Of a stretch of DNA of 20,009 nucleotides, positions 1 to 8,510 are shown in pieces. Position numbers and translations under genes: made by a program. The stretch is from NCBI GenBank assembly GCA_937917025.1, contig CALFSF010000556.1, positions 1-20,009 on the forward strand. The letters are read 5' to 3'. Below the pieces are notes generated by a model. It saw only the letters and a program-made list of their open reading frames with translations. It searched no databases and was not told the origin of the DNA. The stretch is from an uncultured Paraburkholderia sp. Its GTDB lineage: Bacteria > Pseudomonadota > Gammaproteobacteria > Burkholderiales > Burkholderiaceae. Each line of letters begins with the position of its first letter. Positions within the stretch are counted from its first letter, which is position 1.

Positions 1-1
1 C

Positions 2-1999
2 ATCGTGGTGGACGATGCGATCGTGGTGGTGGAAAACGTCGAGCGGGTGATGGCCGAAGAAGGGCTGTCTCCACGCGACGCGACCCGCAAGGCGATGGAG
101 CAGATCACGGGCGCGCTGATTGGCGTCGCGCTGGTGCTGTCGGCAGTGTTCGTGCCGGTGGCGTTCTCGGGCGGCTCGGTCGGCGCGATTTACCGGCAGT
201 TCTCGCTGACGATCGTGGCGGCGATGGTGCTGTCCGTGCTGGTCGCGTTGATTCTGACGCCGGCGCTGTGCGCGACGATCCTCAAGCCGATTCCGCAGGG
301 CCATCACGAAGAGAAGAAGGGCTTCTTCGGCTGGTTCAACCGCACGTTCGACAAGAGCCGGGACAAATATCACGTCGGCGTTCACCACGTGATCAAGCGT
401 TCGGGTCGCTGGCTCATCATCTACATGGTGGTGATCCTCGCGGTCGGCCTGCTGTTCGTGAAGCTGCCGAAGTCGTTCCTGCCTGACGAAGACCAGGGCA
501 CGATGTTCGTGCTGGTGCAGACGCCGGCAGGCTCGACGCAGGAAACGACGGCGCGCGCGCTGAAGGACGTCTCCGACTATCTGCTCAACACCGAAAAGAG
601 CATCGTGGACGCGACCTTCACGGTGAACGGCTTCAGCTTCGCCGGCCGCGGCCAGAACGCGGGTCTCGTGTTCGTGCGGATGAAGGACTACGCCGAGCGC
701 CAGCATTCGGACCAGAAGGTGCAGGCGCTGGTCGGCCGGTTGTTCATGCACTTCGCCGGCTACAAGAGCGCAACGGTGTACCCGGTGAATCCGCCGTCGA
801 TTCCGGAACTCGGCACGGCCGCGGGCTTCGACTTCGAACTGCAGGATCGTGCGGGTGTCGGCCACGAGGCGCTGATGGCCGCGCGGAACCAGCTGCTCGG
901 CATGGCCGCGAAAGACCCGACGCTCGCGCAGGTGCGACCGAACGGTCTGAACGACACGCCGCAGTTCAAGGTGAACATCGACCACGAAAAGGCTGCGGCG
1001 CTGGGCGTGTCGCTGTCGACGATCGACCAGACGTTCTCGATCGCGTGGGCTTCGCAGTTCATCAATAACTTCCTCGACGTCGACAGCCGGATCAAGAAGG
1101 TCTACCTGCAGGGCGATGCACAGTTCCGCATGACCCCGGAAAACCTGAACGACTGGTACGTGCGCAATTCCGCGGGTGGCATGGTGCCGTTCTCGGCGTT
1201 CGCCACCGGTACGTGGACGTTCGGTTCGCCGAAGCTCGAGCGTTTCAACGGTATTTCCGCGGTGGAAATCCAGGGCGCGGCGGCGACGGGCAAGTCGACC
1301 GGTCAGGCGATGAACGCGATGGAAGCCATCGCGGCGAAGCTGCCGGCGGGTATCGGCTACGAGTGGACCGGTCTGTCGTTCCAGGAACGTCAGTCGGGTT
1401 CGCAGGCGCCGATCCTGTACGCGATCTCGATCCTCGTCGTGTTCCTGTGTCTCGCGGCGTTGTATGAGAGCTGGTCGATTCCGTTCTCGGTGATCATGGT
1501 GGTGCCGCTCGGCGTGATCGGCGCACTGCTGGCGGCCACGCTGCGCGGGCTCGAAAACGACGTGTTCTTCCAGGTCGGTCTGTTGACGACGGTGGGGCTC
1601 TCGGCGAAGAACGCGATTCTGATCGTGGAATTCGCCCGCGAGTTGCAGCAGTCAGAAGGCATGGGGCCGATCGAAGCCGCGCTGGAAGCATCGCGCCTGC
1701 GGTTGCGTCCGATCCTGATGACGTCGCTGGCGTTCATTCTCGGCGTGTTGCCGCTCGCGATCAGTAACGGCGCGGGCTCGGCGAGCCAGCACGCGATCGG
1801 TACCGGCGTGATCGGCGGGATGCTGACGGCGACGTTCCTCGCCATCTTCATGATCCCGATGTTCTTCGTCGTGATCCGCGCGAAGTTCGGTGGCGAGAAG
1901 GAAGACCCGGATGTTGCGATGGAACACTACAACCAGCACCATCCGCACGATCCGGAAGGCGGCGCGGGTGGCAACGGCTCGGGCAAGGAAGGGCATTGA
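2..1999 (+). CDS. RND (HAE1) multidrug efflux inner-membrane transporter, 5'-truncated by window edge
   Basis: This is the inner-membrane proton/drug antiporter of a tripartite efflux pump. The reading frame is open from base 2, so the gene starts upstream of the window; the GTG at 5 is an internal Val codon, not a start. The visible 665 residues begin in TM4 at VVDDAIVVVENVERVM, whose Asp-Asp pair matches the proton-relay D407/D408 of AcrB. Later come the TM6-TM7 linker, the second periplasmic porter domain, and TM10 with LSAKNAILIVEFA, whose Lys (codon at 1607) corresponds to AcrB K940. If about 400 residues are missing, the full protein would be near 1,070 residues, normal for the family. 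The tail is hydrophilic, rich in His and Gly. The outer-membrane factor follows one base after the stop, so a periplasmic adaptor gene should lie upstream. It resembles AcrB/MexB and the Burkholderia BpeB/AmrB pumps; I cannot decide which ortholog. Confidence 0.95.
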   Translation: MVVDDAIVVVENVERVMAEEGLSPRDATRKAMEQITGALIGVALVLSAVFVPVAFSGGSVGAIYRQFSLTIVAAMVLSVLVALILTPALCATILKPIPQGHHEEKKGFFGWFNRTFDKSRDKYHVGVHHVIKRSGRWLIIYMVVILAVGLLFVKLPKSFLPDEDQGTMFVLVQTPAGSTQETTARALKDVSDYLLNTEKSIVDATFTVNGFSFAGRGQNAGLVFVRMKDYAERQHSDQKVQALVGRLFMHFAGYKSATVYPVNPPSIPELGTAAGFDFELQDRAGVGHEALMAARNQLLGMAAKDPTLAQVRPNGLNDTPQFKVNIDHEKAAALGVSLSTIDQTFSIAWASQFINNFLDVDSRIKKVYLQGDAQFRMTPENLNDWYVRNSAGGMVPFSAFATGTWTFGSPKLERFNGISAVEIQGAAATGKSTGQAMNAMEAIAAKLPAGIGYEWTGLSFQERQSGSQAPILYAISILVVFLCLAALYESWSIPFSVIMVVPLGVIGALLAATLRGLENDVFFQVGLLTTVGLSAKNAILIVEFARELQQSEGMGPIEAALEASRLRLRPILMTSLAFILGVLPLAISNGAGSASQHAIGTGVIGGMLTATFLAIFMIPMFFVVIRAKFGGEKEDPDVAMEHYNQHHPHDPEGGAGGNGSGKEGH

Positions 2000-2000
2000 G

Positions 2001-3524
2001 ATGCAAAAACATTCTTTGATTGCGGTCGCGGTGGCGTTTCTCGCCGCGGGTTGCACGATGGCGCCGAAGTACGAGCGCCCGGCCGCGCCCGTTTCGGACA
2101 GTTTTCCGACGGGCGGGGTCTACTCGACGCAGCCCGGCGCGACCGATAACGGCACGCGTAGCGCGAACGGCCAGGCGGCCGCGGATATCGGCTGGCGCGA
2201 TTTCTTCACCGATCCGCGCCTGCAACGTCTGATCGAGATATCGCTGAAGAACAACCGGGATCTGCGCGTCTCGGTGCTGAACATCGCGGCGTCGCGTGCG
2301 CAGTACCAGATCACGCGCGCTCAACTGTTCCCGACGCTGGACGCTTCGGCATCGCAGAGCAAGCAGCGCACGCCGCGGGATCTGTCGATTTCCGGTATCC
2401 CGATCACGAACACGTATTCGGTCGGGCTGAATGCATCGTGGGAGATCGACTTCTTCGGTCGTATCCAGAGCCTGAAGGATCAGGCGCTGGCGCAATATCT
2501 GGCGACGGCGCAGGCGCGCAAGGCCGCGGAAATCGCGCTGGTGTCCTCGGTGGCGGATCAGTATCTGACGCTGCTTTCCACCGACGACCTGCTCAAGGTC
2601 ACGGAAGGCACGCTGAAGACGGCGCAGGATTCCTACAACATCACGAAGCTGCAGTTCGACACGGGCACGGGTTCCGAACTCGACCTGCGTCAGGCGCAGA
2701 GCGTGGTCGAGCAGGCGCAGGCGAACCTGCAGGCGCAGGCGCGTCTGCGGGCGCAGGCTGAAAATGCGCTGGTGCTGCTGGTGGGCGAGCCGCTTCCTTC
2801 CGATCTGCCGCCGGGCCTGCCGCTCAACGACCAGAATCTCCTCACGGATATTCCGGCCGGTCTGCCGTCGGATCTGCTGCAGCGCCGTCCGGACATCATC
2901 GAAGCCGAGCAGAACCTGCTCGCGGCCAACGCGAATATCGGGGCGGCGCGCGCTGCGTTCTTCCCGCAGATTTCGCTGACCGGCAACTTCGGTACGTTGA
3001 GTCCGACGCTCGGTGGTCTCTTCAAGGCGGGTTCAGCGGCGTGGGCGTTCGCACCGCAGATCACGCTGCCGATCTTCGAAGGCGGCGCGAACAGGGCGAA
3101 TCTCGACCTCGCCAACGTGCAGAAGAACATCCAGATCGCGCAGTACGAAAAGGCGATCCAGACGGCCTTCCGCGAAGTCGCCGATGGTCTTGCCGCGCGC
3201 GGCACGTACGATCAGGAAATCGCCGCGCGTGAACGCAATACCTTTGCCGAGCAGCGTCGTTTCGATCTGTCGGACCTGCGCTACAAGAACGGCGTGGACA
3301 GCTACCTTTCCGTGCTGACCGCGCAGACCGATCTGTACGCGGCGCAACAGACGCTGATCAACGCGCGCCTGCAGCGTCTGACGAACCTCGTCGATCTGTA
3401 TCAGTACCTGGGCGGTGGGTGGATCGAGCGGGCCGGCGAAACGCCGCGTCCGGCCGATGCGCCTGTCGACTACGGCGCGGCCAGCGCGCCGGCAGCGGCT
3501 TCGGCGCCGTCGTCGGCGGGGTGA
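2001..3524 (+). CDS. NodT-family outer-membrane efflux lipoprotein (OprM/OprB-like)
   Basis: This is the outer-membrane channel of the RND pump encoded just upstream. The start is ATG 2001, one base after the permease stop (TGAgATG), with the purine-rich AAGGAAGGG at 1985-1993 as ribosome site; an open frame reaching back to 1890 is only overlap with the permease gene. The 507-residue product begins with a lipoprotein signal peptide, a hydrophobic stretch ending in the lipobox LAAGC with Cys18 as lipidation site, followed by MAPKYERP, the usual start of mature OprM-type proteins. Two OEP repeats follow; landmarks are LLQRRPDIIEAEQNLLAANANIGAARAAFFPQISLTG in the middle, here given only as the key phrase RRPDI..AE, and LTAQTDLYAAQ near the end. 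A low-complexity Ala/Ser/Pro tail closes it. Tight spacing implies translational coupling to the permease. A terminator at 3656-3692 probably ends the transcript. Confidence 0.94.
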   Translation: MQKHSLIAVAVAFLAAGCTMAPKYERPAAPVSDSFPTGGVYSTQPGATDNGTRSANGQAAADIGWRDFFTDPRLQRLIEISLKNNRDLRVSVLNIAASRAQYQITRAQLFPTLDASASQSKQRTPRDLSISGIPITNTYSVGLNASWEIDFFGRIQSLKDQALAQYLATAQARKAAEIALVSSVADQYLTLLSTDDLLKVTEGTLKTAQDSYNITKLQFDTGTGSELDLRQAQSVVEQAQANLQAQARLRAQAENALVLLVGEPLPSDLPPGLPLNDQNLLTDIPAGLPSDLLQRRPDIIEAEQNLLAANANIGAARAAFFPQISLTGNFGTLSPTLGGLFKAGSAAWAFAPQITLPIFEGGANRANLDLANVQKNIQIAQYEKAIQTAFREVADGLAARGTYDQEIAARERNTFAEQRRFDLSDLRYKNGVDSYLSVLTAQTDLYAAQQTLINARLQRLTNLVDLYQYLGGGWIERAGETPRPADAPVDYGAASAPAAASAPSSAG

Positions 3525-3655
3525 TGCGGCTGAGGTGAGCGATCCGGTCCGGCGGTTCGTTGCAGTTGCCGCCGGCTCGTGAGCAGAAAAATGCCACGGG
3601 GAAACCGCCAGCCCCTCCGATATGGAGTGGTCACGCGGTGAATGATGGCTACAGG

Positions 3656-3692
3656 ATGCGCTCCAGTCGATGGCTGGAGCGCATTTTTGTTT
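3656..3692 (+). terminator. Rho-independent terminator downstream of the efflux operon
   Basis: A perfect 11-bp stem (ATGCGCTCCAG at 3656-3666 with CTGGAGCGCAT at 3674-3684) has a 7-nt loop and runs into TTTTTGTTT. It lies about 130 bp after the outer-membrane factor stop and works only for plus-strand transcripts, since there is no T-run on the other side. It also falls inside the region bounded by the 12-bp inverted repeat, so it may be part of an inserted element rather than the original operon end. Confidence 0.8.
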
Positions 3693-3778
3693 AGTGCGGC
3701 CGGTTGGCGTCGATCCAGGCCTGGGTGACCTGCCCACTGGAGCCGCAGCGCATTCAGCTTCCGGGTCAATGTGCCCAG

Positions 3779-3883
3779 GTATCTGCTCAATTTTGAGCAG
3801 ATACCATCAAAATGAGCAGATACCTCAAATTTTGAGCAGATACTGAGCAGATAGGCGCGGTGACCAATGGATTTGAGCAGATT
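3779..3883. repeat. Array of TGAGCAGATA(C) repeats including a perfect 24-bp palindrome
   Basis: The 11-mer TGAGCAGATAC occurs inverted at 3779-3789 and direct at 3794-3804, 3813-3823 and 3833-3843. Near copies lie at 3844-3853 (followed by G) and 3874-3883 (ending ATT). The first two copies form a perfect palindrome (3780-3803) with a 4-nt centre. Successive direct copies start 19, 20, 11 and 30 bases apart, close to multiples of one helical turn, as expected when a protein binds repeated sites on one DNA face. The AT-rich spacers differ from the GC-rich surroundings. Candidates are transposase-binding end repeats or an operator/iteron cluster. Confidence 0.85.
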
Positions 3884-4055
3884 GTCTGGCAGGCGCTGGC
3901 GCCAGAGGCCGGCGAGCTGTCAATAAACCCGCCGACTCGGCCCAGGCACTTCCTCGACGAAACGGCCAGCGGGAAACCGTGGCATTTTCAATTCTGGTGC
4001 TGCTTCACCGCTTCATCACCGCACCGCACGACACAGATCGCGCGGTGCGCGTCCT

Positions 4056-5492
4056 TCAGTGCGCGTCCGCGGGGCGCGCTTCGAAGTCGTTCGTCATCTG
4101 CAGGCTGTCGTCGCGTGACGGCAGTTCGGCTTGCGCGCGGCCGTCGAAATCGCGGCCCGCGCGCCGGATCGCGTTCTTCGCGGCGCGTTCGCCCTTCACG
4201 CCGTTGAAGATCAGGTTCAGCACGACCGCCGATACCGCCGCCAGCAGGATCCCGCTATGCAGCAGCGGCGAGAGCGCCGGCGGCAGCTTCGAGAAGAACT
4301 GCGGCGACACGACCGGCACGAGGCCAAGCCCGACGCTCACCGCGACGATGAAGAGGTTGTGGTGATTCTTCACGAAGTCGACCTTCGAGAGCACCTTGAT
4401 GCCGTTCGCCGCAACCATCCCGAACATCACGATGCCGGCGCCGCCGAGCACGAATGCCGGCACCGATGCGACCACCTGCGCCATCTTCGGAAAGAGGCCG
4501 AGCAGCACGAGGATCACGCCGCCCATCGCGCAGACAAACCGGCTCTTCACGCCCGTCACGCCGATCAGCCCGACGTTCTGCGAGAACGACGTATGCGGGA
4601 ACGAGTTGAAGATGCCGCCGAGCAGCGTACCGAGCCCGTCGACGCGCAGGCCGCGCACCAGCGTCTTCTGGTCCACCGGCCGGTCGACCATGTCGCCGAC
4701 GGCGAGGAACATGCCCGTCGATTCGATGAACGTGACGAACATCACGGTCACCATCGTCGCGATCGAGAGCGGATCGAAGTGCGGCAAGCCGAAGTGGAAC
4801 GGCATCACGAAGCCGACCCACGGTGCCGCCGTCACGCCTTCCATGTTGACGCGGCCGAGCAGCGCGGCGATCACGAAGCCCGCGACGATGCCAAGCAGCA
4901 CGGAAATGTTCGCGACAAAGCCCTTGCCGAACTTGTTGATCAGCAGGATCAGCATCAGCACGACAAACGACAGGCCCAGATAGACGGGATTGCCGTAATC
5001 CGGATTGCCGACGCCGCCCGCCGCCCAGTTGATGCCGACTTCCATCAGCGAGAGCCCGATCACCGAAATGACCACGCCGACCACGACCGGTGGAAAGAAC
5101 CGCAGCAGCTTGCCGATCGCCGGCGCGAGCAAGATGCCGACAATGCCGGCCGCGATCGTCGAACCGAAGATATCGAGAATGCCGAGCGACGGATTGGTGC
5201 CAATCGCGATCATCGGACCGACGGCGGCGAACGTGCAGCCCATGATCACCGGCAGACGGATGCCGAAGATCCACAGGCCGAGCGTCTGGATCAGCGTGGC
5301 GATACCGCAGGAAAACAGGTCGGCGCTGATGAGAAACGCGATCTGGTCCTTGGGCAGCTTGAGGGCGCTGCCGATGATCAGCGGAACGGCGACCGCGCCG
5401 GCGTACATGACGAGCACATGCTGAATGCCCAGTGTCAGCAACTGACCGGCGGGCAGCCGCTCGTCGCACGGGTGAACCGTGTTCGATTGCAT
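4056..5492 (-). CDS. NCS2-family nucleobase permease (xanthine/uric acid/uracil type)
   Basis: This is an inner-membrane nucleobase:cation symporter that imports a purine or uracil. The frame extends to 5564, but ATG 5492 is preferred: it has GGAGAG a few bases upstream and starts with MQSNTVHPCDERLP, just before the conserved first helix. The product has 478 residues and about 12-14 hydrophobic segments. Family landmarks are QHVLVMYAG with His25 in TM1, FIESTGMFLAVGD with Glu257 in TM8, and the NCS2 signature QNVGLIGVTGVKSR at residues 305-318. In studied members (XanQ, UapA) these positions bind or orient the purine ring. The second Asn of the XanQ-type QNNG is Val here, so the exact substrate is open; xanthine or urate is my best guess from the QNVG..TG form. 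The last 50 or so residues are a hydrophilic cytoplasmic tail. The gene stands alone, with no purine catabolic neighbour in view. Confidence 0.9.
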   Translation of the reverse strand: MQSNTVHPCDERLPAGQLLTLGIQHVLVMYAGAVAVPLIIGSALKLPKDQIAFLISADLFSCGIATLIQTLGLWIFGIRLPVIMGCTFAAVGPMIAIGTNPSLGILDIFGSTIAAGIVGILLAPAIGKLLRFFPPVVVGVVISVIGLSLMEVGINWAAGGVGNPDYGNPVYLGLSFVVLMLILLINKFGKGFVANISVLLGIVAGFVIAALLGRVNMEGVTAAPWVGFVMPFHFGLPHFDPLSIATMVTVMFVTFIESTGMFLAVGDMVDRPVDQKTLVRGLRVDGLGTLLGGIFNSFPHTSFSQNVGLIGVTGVKSRFVCAMGGVILVLLGLFPKMAQVVASVPAFVLGGAGIVMFGMVAANGIKVLSKVDFVKNHHNLFIVAVSVGLGLVPVVSPQFFSKLPPALSPLLHSGILLAAVSAVVLNLIFNGVKGERAAKNAIRRAGRDFDGRAQAELPSRDDSLQMTNDFEARPADAH

Positions 5493-5887
5493 TTTGTCTC
5501 TCTCCACATCTCGTTTTCGGGATGACTCCAAGGTAGGTGGAACGAAAAGATGCAACAAGACCACTGTGGCCTATTCCGGGCTTCGCGGCGATCATATGCG
5601 CGCGGTCCATTTGAAAGCCGCATGAAATGCGCGCTCGCCGCCAATGGGCGCTCAGGCCCGTGACGCGGCGTTTCGCGCGAATGCGCCCGCCAAAGCCCCT
5701 GCGTCACGATATGTGTGAAAATCGATGAGGCGTATTTCGCGCAGCGCATAGTGTCGTTTCGACGCGCTCGCCTGTCTGGCCGGGTTAACCCGTGATTTGC
5801 GCTTTTGACGTAGCGGATGCGTCGCGCGGAACGCCGCCTGTTTTTGCATCCGTTTCCTCCATTTTTTCGACCTTTCTTTCTTCGCCC
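5493..5887. promoter_or_regulatory. Divergent intergenic region between the NCS2 permease and the xylulokinase gene
   Basis: These 395 bases must contain promoters for both divergent genes, but I found no confident -35/-10 pair. The one clear structure is a perfect 12-bp palindrome, CGGGTTAACCCG at 5781-5792, about 95 bases before the kinase start, which could be an operator. Short open frames here show no recognisable protein. Confidence 0.4.
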
Positions 5888-7318
5888 ATGCGTTTTCTTG
5901 GCATCGACCTCGGCACCGGTTCACTGAAACTTTCGACCGTCGATGAAGCAGGGCGCGAACGTGCGACCGCGAGCGTCGCGTATGCGATCGCGACGCCGCA
6001 TCCCGGCTGGGCCGAAACGTCGGTCGACACGTGGTGGCGCGCGCTTTGCGACGCGGCGGCGAAGCTGCCCGCGGCCGAGCGCGACGACGTTCGCGCGATC
6101 GGCTTTTCCGGACAGATGCACGGCGTCGTGCTCACCGATGTCCAGGGCCGCGCGGTGCGTCCCGCGATGCTGTGGCCCGATACGCGCGCGTTGTCGCTGC
6201 TCGACGCGTGGCCCGACCCGCAACCCAATCCGGTTGCGCCCGGCATGGCGGGCCCGCTGCTGCGCTGGATCATGCTGAACGAGCCGCGCACCGCGGAGGT
6301 CACGCGCTGGGCGTTGCAACCGAAAGACTGGCTGCGCGTCGCGCTGGGCGGCGCGTTCGTCACCGATCCGTCCGACGCGTGCGCGACCGCGCTCGCCGAT
6401 CCGGCCGGCGTCTGGGATCACGCGCTGCTCGAGCGCCTCGGCGTGCCGCACGCATGGTTCGCGCCGCTCGCGCCTTCGTATGCATCGGGCGGCGTGCTCT
6501 CCGAAGAAGCGGCGCGCGCGCTGGGCCTGCGTGCCGGCATCACGCTCGCGACGGGCGCGGCCGATACACCGTGTGCCGCGTTCGGCAGCGGTCTCGCAAA
6601 CGATGGCGACGCGCTGCTCACCACCGGTAGCGGCGGCCAGATCGTCGTGCTCGCGACCGGTGAGCCGGCCGCCGCGCGCGGGCTGCATCGCTATCGCGCG
6701 GCAACCGATCACTGGTACCGGATGGCAGCCATGCAGAACGTCGGCGTCGCGCTCGAAGCCGTGCGCGGCTGGCTGTCGTACGCATGGGCGGACGCCTATC
6801 GCGATGCGTTCGCCGATGACGCCGCACCCGGCCTCACGTTCCTCCCGTATCTCACCGGCGAGCGCTCGCCGTGGCTCAACCCGTCGGCGCGGGGCGGCTG
6901 GCTTGGACTCGCGCTCGGTCACTCGCGCGGCACGATGATGCGTGCCGCGTTCGAAGGCGTCGCGTTTTCACTGCGTGCGGGGCTCGACGCGATCCGCCGC
7001 AGCGGCGCCGAAGTGACGACGCTGCGGCTCGCGGGCGGCGGCTCCGTCGATGCGCGCTGGCGGCAGATGCTCGCCGACGCGCTCGATGTCGAGCTGCACG
7101 CGGTCGATTGTCCTGACGCGGCGGGGCGCGGTGCGGCGATACTGGGCGGTCTCGCGAGCGGCCACTGGCACGCGTCGGACCTGGCGTCGCTGGCGCCGGC
7201 GACAACCCGCGTCGCGAGTCCGCGGGACGATCGCGCGCTCGCCGCACGTTATGCGCGCTTCCTCGATCTTTACGCACGCGTGGAGGACTGGTTTCCTGTG
7301 TCCGCCGTGCCTGACTGA
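5888..7318 (+). CDS. xylB: Xylulokinase-type FGGY carbohydrate kinase
   Basis: A cytoplasmic ATP-dependent sugar kinase, probably converting D-xylulose to D-xylulose-5-phosphate for the pentose phosphate pathway. The open frame begins at 5792, but ATG 5888 gives the canonical N-terminus MRFLGIDLGTGSLKL with the phosphate-binding loop; its ribosome site is weak. The 476 residues match XylB in length. FSGQMHGVV at 73-81 carries the Met-His pair diagnostic of xylulokinases, QPKDWLR at 144-150 matches the family's PKDYLR, Asp226 in TGAADTPCAAFG is the likely catalytic base, and FLPYLTGERSPW with the later LAGGGSVDARWRQMLADAL form the second FGGY domain. Some motifs are less canonical than in the second kinase at 19654-20009 (AGGGSVDA for IGGGARS), so the substrate may differ. 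It is followed after 67 bp by frmA on the same strand, but frmA has its own strong ribosome site and no functional tie is obvious. Confidence 0.88.
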   Translation: MRFLGIDLGTGSLKLSTVDEAGRERATASVAYAIATPHPGWAETSVDTWWRALCDAAAKLPAAERDDVRAIGFSGQMHGVVLTDVQGRAVRPAMLWPDTRALSLLDAWPDPQPNPVAPGMAGPLLRWIMLNEPRTAEVTRWALQPKDWLRVALGGAFVTDPSDACATALADPAGVWDHALLERLGVPHAWFAPLAPSYASGGVLSEEAARALGLRAGITLATGAADTPCAAFGSGLANDGDALLTTGSGGQIVVLATGEPAAARGLHRYRAATDHWYRMAAMQNVGVALEAVRGWLSYAWADAYRDAFADDAAPGLTFLPYLTGERSPWLNPSARGGWLGLALGHSRGTMMRAAFEGVAFSLRAGLDAIRRSGAEVTTLRLAGGGSVDARWRQMLADALDVELHAVDCPDAAGRGAAILGGLASGHWHASDLASLAPATTRVASPRDDRALAARYARFLDLYARVEDWFPVSAVPD

Positions 7319-7385
7319 ATTTGCAACGTGTCGATCGAACCCGGACGTCGATCGCCGCATCTACCGACCTTAAGGAGCATTCACG

Positions 7386-8492
7386 ATGAAGACCAAAGCA
7401 GCCATCGCATGGAAAGCCGGCGCGCCGCTCACGATCGAGGAAGTCGATCTGGAAGGCCCGCGCGCCGGTGAGGTGCTGATCGAGGTGAAGGCGACGGGCA
7501 TCTGTCACACCGATTACTACACGCTCTCGGGCGCGGATCCGGAAGGCATCTTCCCGGCGATTCTGGGCCACGAAGGCGCGGGCGTGATCGTCGACGTGGG
7601 TCCGGGCGTGGGGACGCTGAAGAAGGGCGATCATGTGATTCCGCTCTACACGCCGGAATGCCGCCAGTGCAAGTTCTGCCTGTCGCGCAAGACGAACCTG
7701 TGCCAGGCGATCCGCTCGACGCAGGGCAAGGGTTTGATGCCCGATGCCACGTCGCGCTTCTCGCTCGACGGCAAGCCGCTTTTTCACTACATGGGCACGT
7801 CGACGTTCTCGAACTACATCGTCGTGCCGGAAATCGCCGTCGCGAAGGTGCGTGAGGACGCGCCGTTCGACAAGATCTGCTACATCGGTTGCGGCGTGAC
7901 GACGGGCGTCGGTGCGGTCGTGTACTCGGCGAAGGTCGAAGCGGGCGCGAACGTGGTGGTGTTCGGTCTCGGCGGTATCGGGTTGAACGTGATTCAGGGC
8001 GCGAAGATGGTCGGCGCGGACAGGATCATTGGCGTCGACCTGAACCCGGGCCGCGTCGAACTGGCGAAGAAGTTCGGCATGACGCACTTCATCAACCCGA
8101 ACGAAGTCGAAAACGTCGTCGATCACATCGTGCAGCTCACCGATGGCTGCGCGGACTATTCGTTCGAATGCATCGGCAACACGAAGGTGATGCGCCAGGC
8201 GCTGGAATGCACGCACAAGGGCTGGGGCCAGTCGTTCATCATCGGCGTGGCGGCGGCGGGCGAGGAGATCAGCACGCGTCCGTTCCAGCTGGTGACGGGC
8301 CGCGAGTGGAAGGGCTCCGCGTTCGGCGGCGCGCGCGGGCGCACGGACGTGCCGAAGATCGTCGACTGGTACATGGAAGGCAAGATCAACATCGACGACC
8401 TGATCACGCACCGTCTGCCGCTCGAGCGCATCAACGAGGGCTTCGATCTGATGAAGAAGGGCGAGTCGATCCGCTCCGTCGTGCTGTACTGA
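7386..8492 (+). CDS. frmA: S-(hydroxymethyl)glutathione dehydrogenase / class III alcohol dehydrogenase
   Basis: This cytoplasmic zinc enzyme oxidises S-hydroxymethylglutathione, formed from formaldehyde and glutathione, to S-formylglutathione with NAD; the family also reduces S-nitrosoglutathione. ATG 7386 follows TAAGGAG at 7371-7377. The 368 residues are full length. Catalytic zinc ligands are Cys40 (TGICHTDYYT), His62 with Glu63 (GHEGAG), and Cys169 (IGCGVTTG). Structural zinc ligands are Cys92, Cys95, Cys98 and Cys106. The Rossmann loop is GLGGIG at 194-199, and Asp218 is the acidic residue that selects NAD. The next gene, fghA, begins 18 bp after the stop and encodes the next enzyme of the pathway. 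This layout is the common glutathione-dependent formaldehyde detoxification pair; no FrmR-type repressor gene is seen next to it. Confidence 0.97.
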   Translation: MKTKAAIAWKAGAPLTIEEVDLEGPRAGEVLIEVKATGICHTDYYTLSGADPEGIFPAILGHEGAGVIVDVGPGVGTLKKGDHVIPLYTPECRQCKFCLSRKTNLCQAIRSTQGKGLMPDATSRFSLDGKPLFHYMGTSTFSNYIVVPEIAVAKVREDAPFDKICYIGCGVTTGVGAVVYSAKVEAGANVVVFGLGGIGLNVIQGAKMVGADRIIGVDLNPGRVELAKKFGMTHFINPNEVENVVDHIVQLTDGCADYSFECIGNTKVMRQALECTHKGWGQSFIIGVAAAGEEISTRPFQLVTGREWKGSAFGGARGRTDVPKIVDWYMEGKINIDDLITHRLPLERINEGFDLMKKGESIRSVVLY

Positions 8493-8510
8493 AGCAACGG
8501 AGATCACTAC

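Larger units (their letters stand above)
3588..3988. mobile_element. Possible decayed mobile-element remnant bounded by a 12-bp inverted repeat
   Basis: AAAATGCCACGG at 3588-3599 recurs as its exact reverse complement at 3977-3988. Between them lie a terminator, an array of TGAGCAGATA repeats, and no convincing gene. A further partial copy of the repeat (TGAGCAGA, 3580-3587) sits directly beside the left inverted repeat. Multiple short internal repeats near the ends are known in IS21-family elements, but no istA/istB remnant was recognised. Two short frames (minus 3691-3753, about 20 codons; plus from 3860) have no recognisable similarity. Calling it an IS or MITE remnant is inference. Confidence 0.4.
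3525..4055. other. Gene-free stretch between the efflux operon and the purine permease
   Basis: No credible coding region was found in these 531 bases. The stretch holds the terminator at 3656-3692, the repeat array at 3779-3883 and the 12-bp inverted repeat described separately. Small frames on both strands lack ribosome sites and recognisable similarity. The right end borders the stop codon of the minus-strand permease; no terminator for that gene is obvious. Confidence 0.6.

Noticed and set aside
3691..3753. About 20-codon minus-strand mini-frame next to the repeat array
   Set aside because: It ends cleanly (…WIDANRPH then stop) but has no ribosome site or recognisable family; at most it is a remnant of a transposase or other gene.
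4131..5525. 464-codon open frame on the plus strand opposite the NCS2 permease
   Set aside because: It is strongly charged low-complexity antisense sequence; the minus-strand permease has all family motifs and a ribosome site.
6876..8507. 543-codon open frame on the minus strand opposite the kinase and frmA
   Set aside because: It spans two unrelated well-supported genes on the other strand and its composition (Arg/Ala/His/Asp rich) is the usual antisense shadow in GC-rich DNA.
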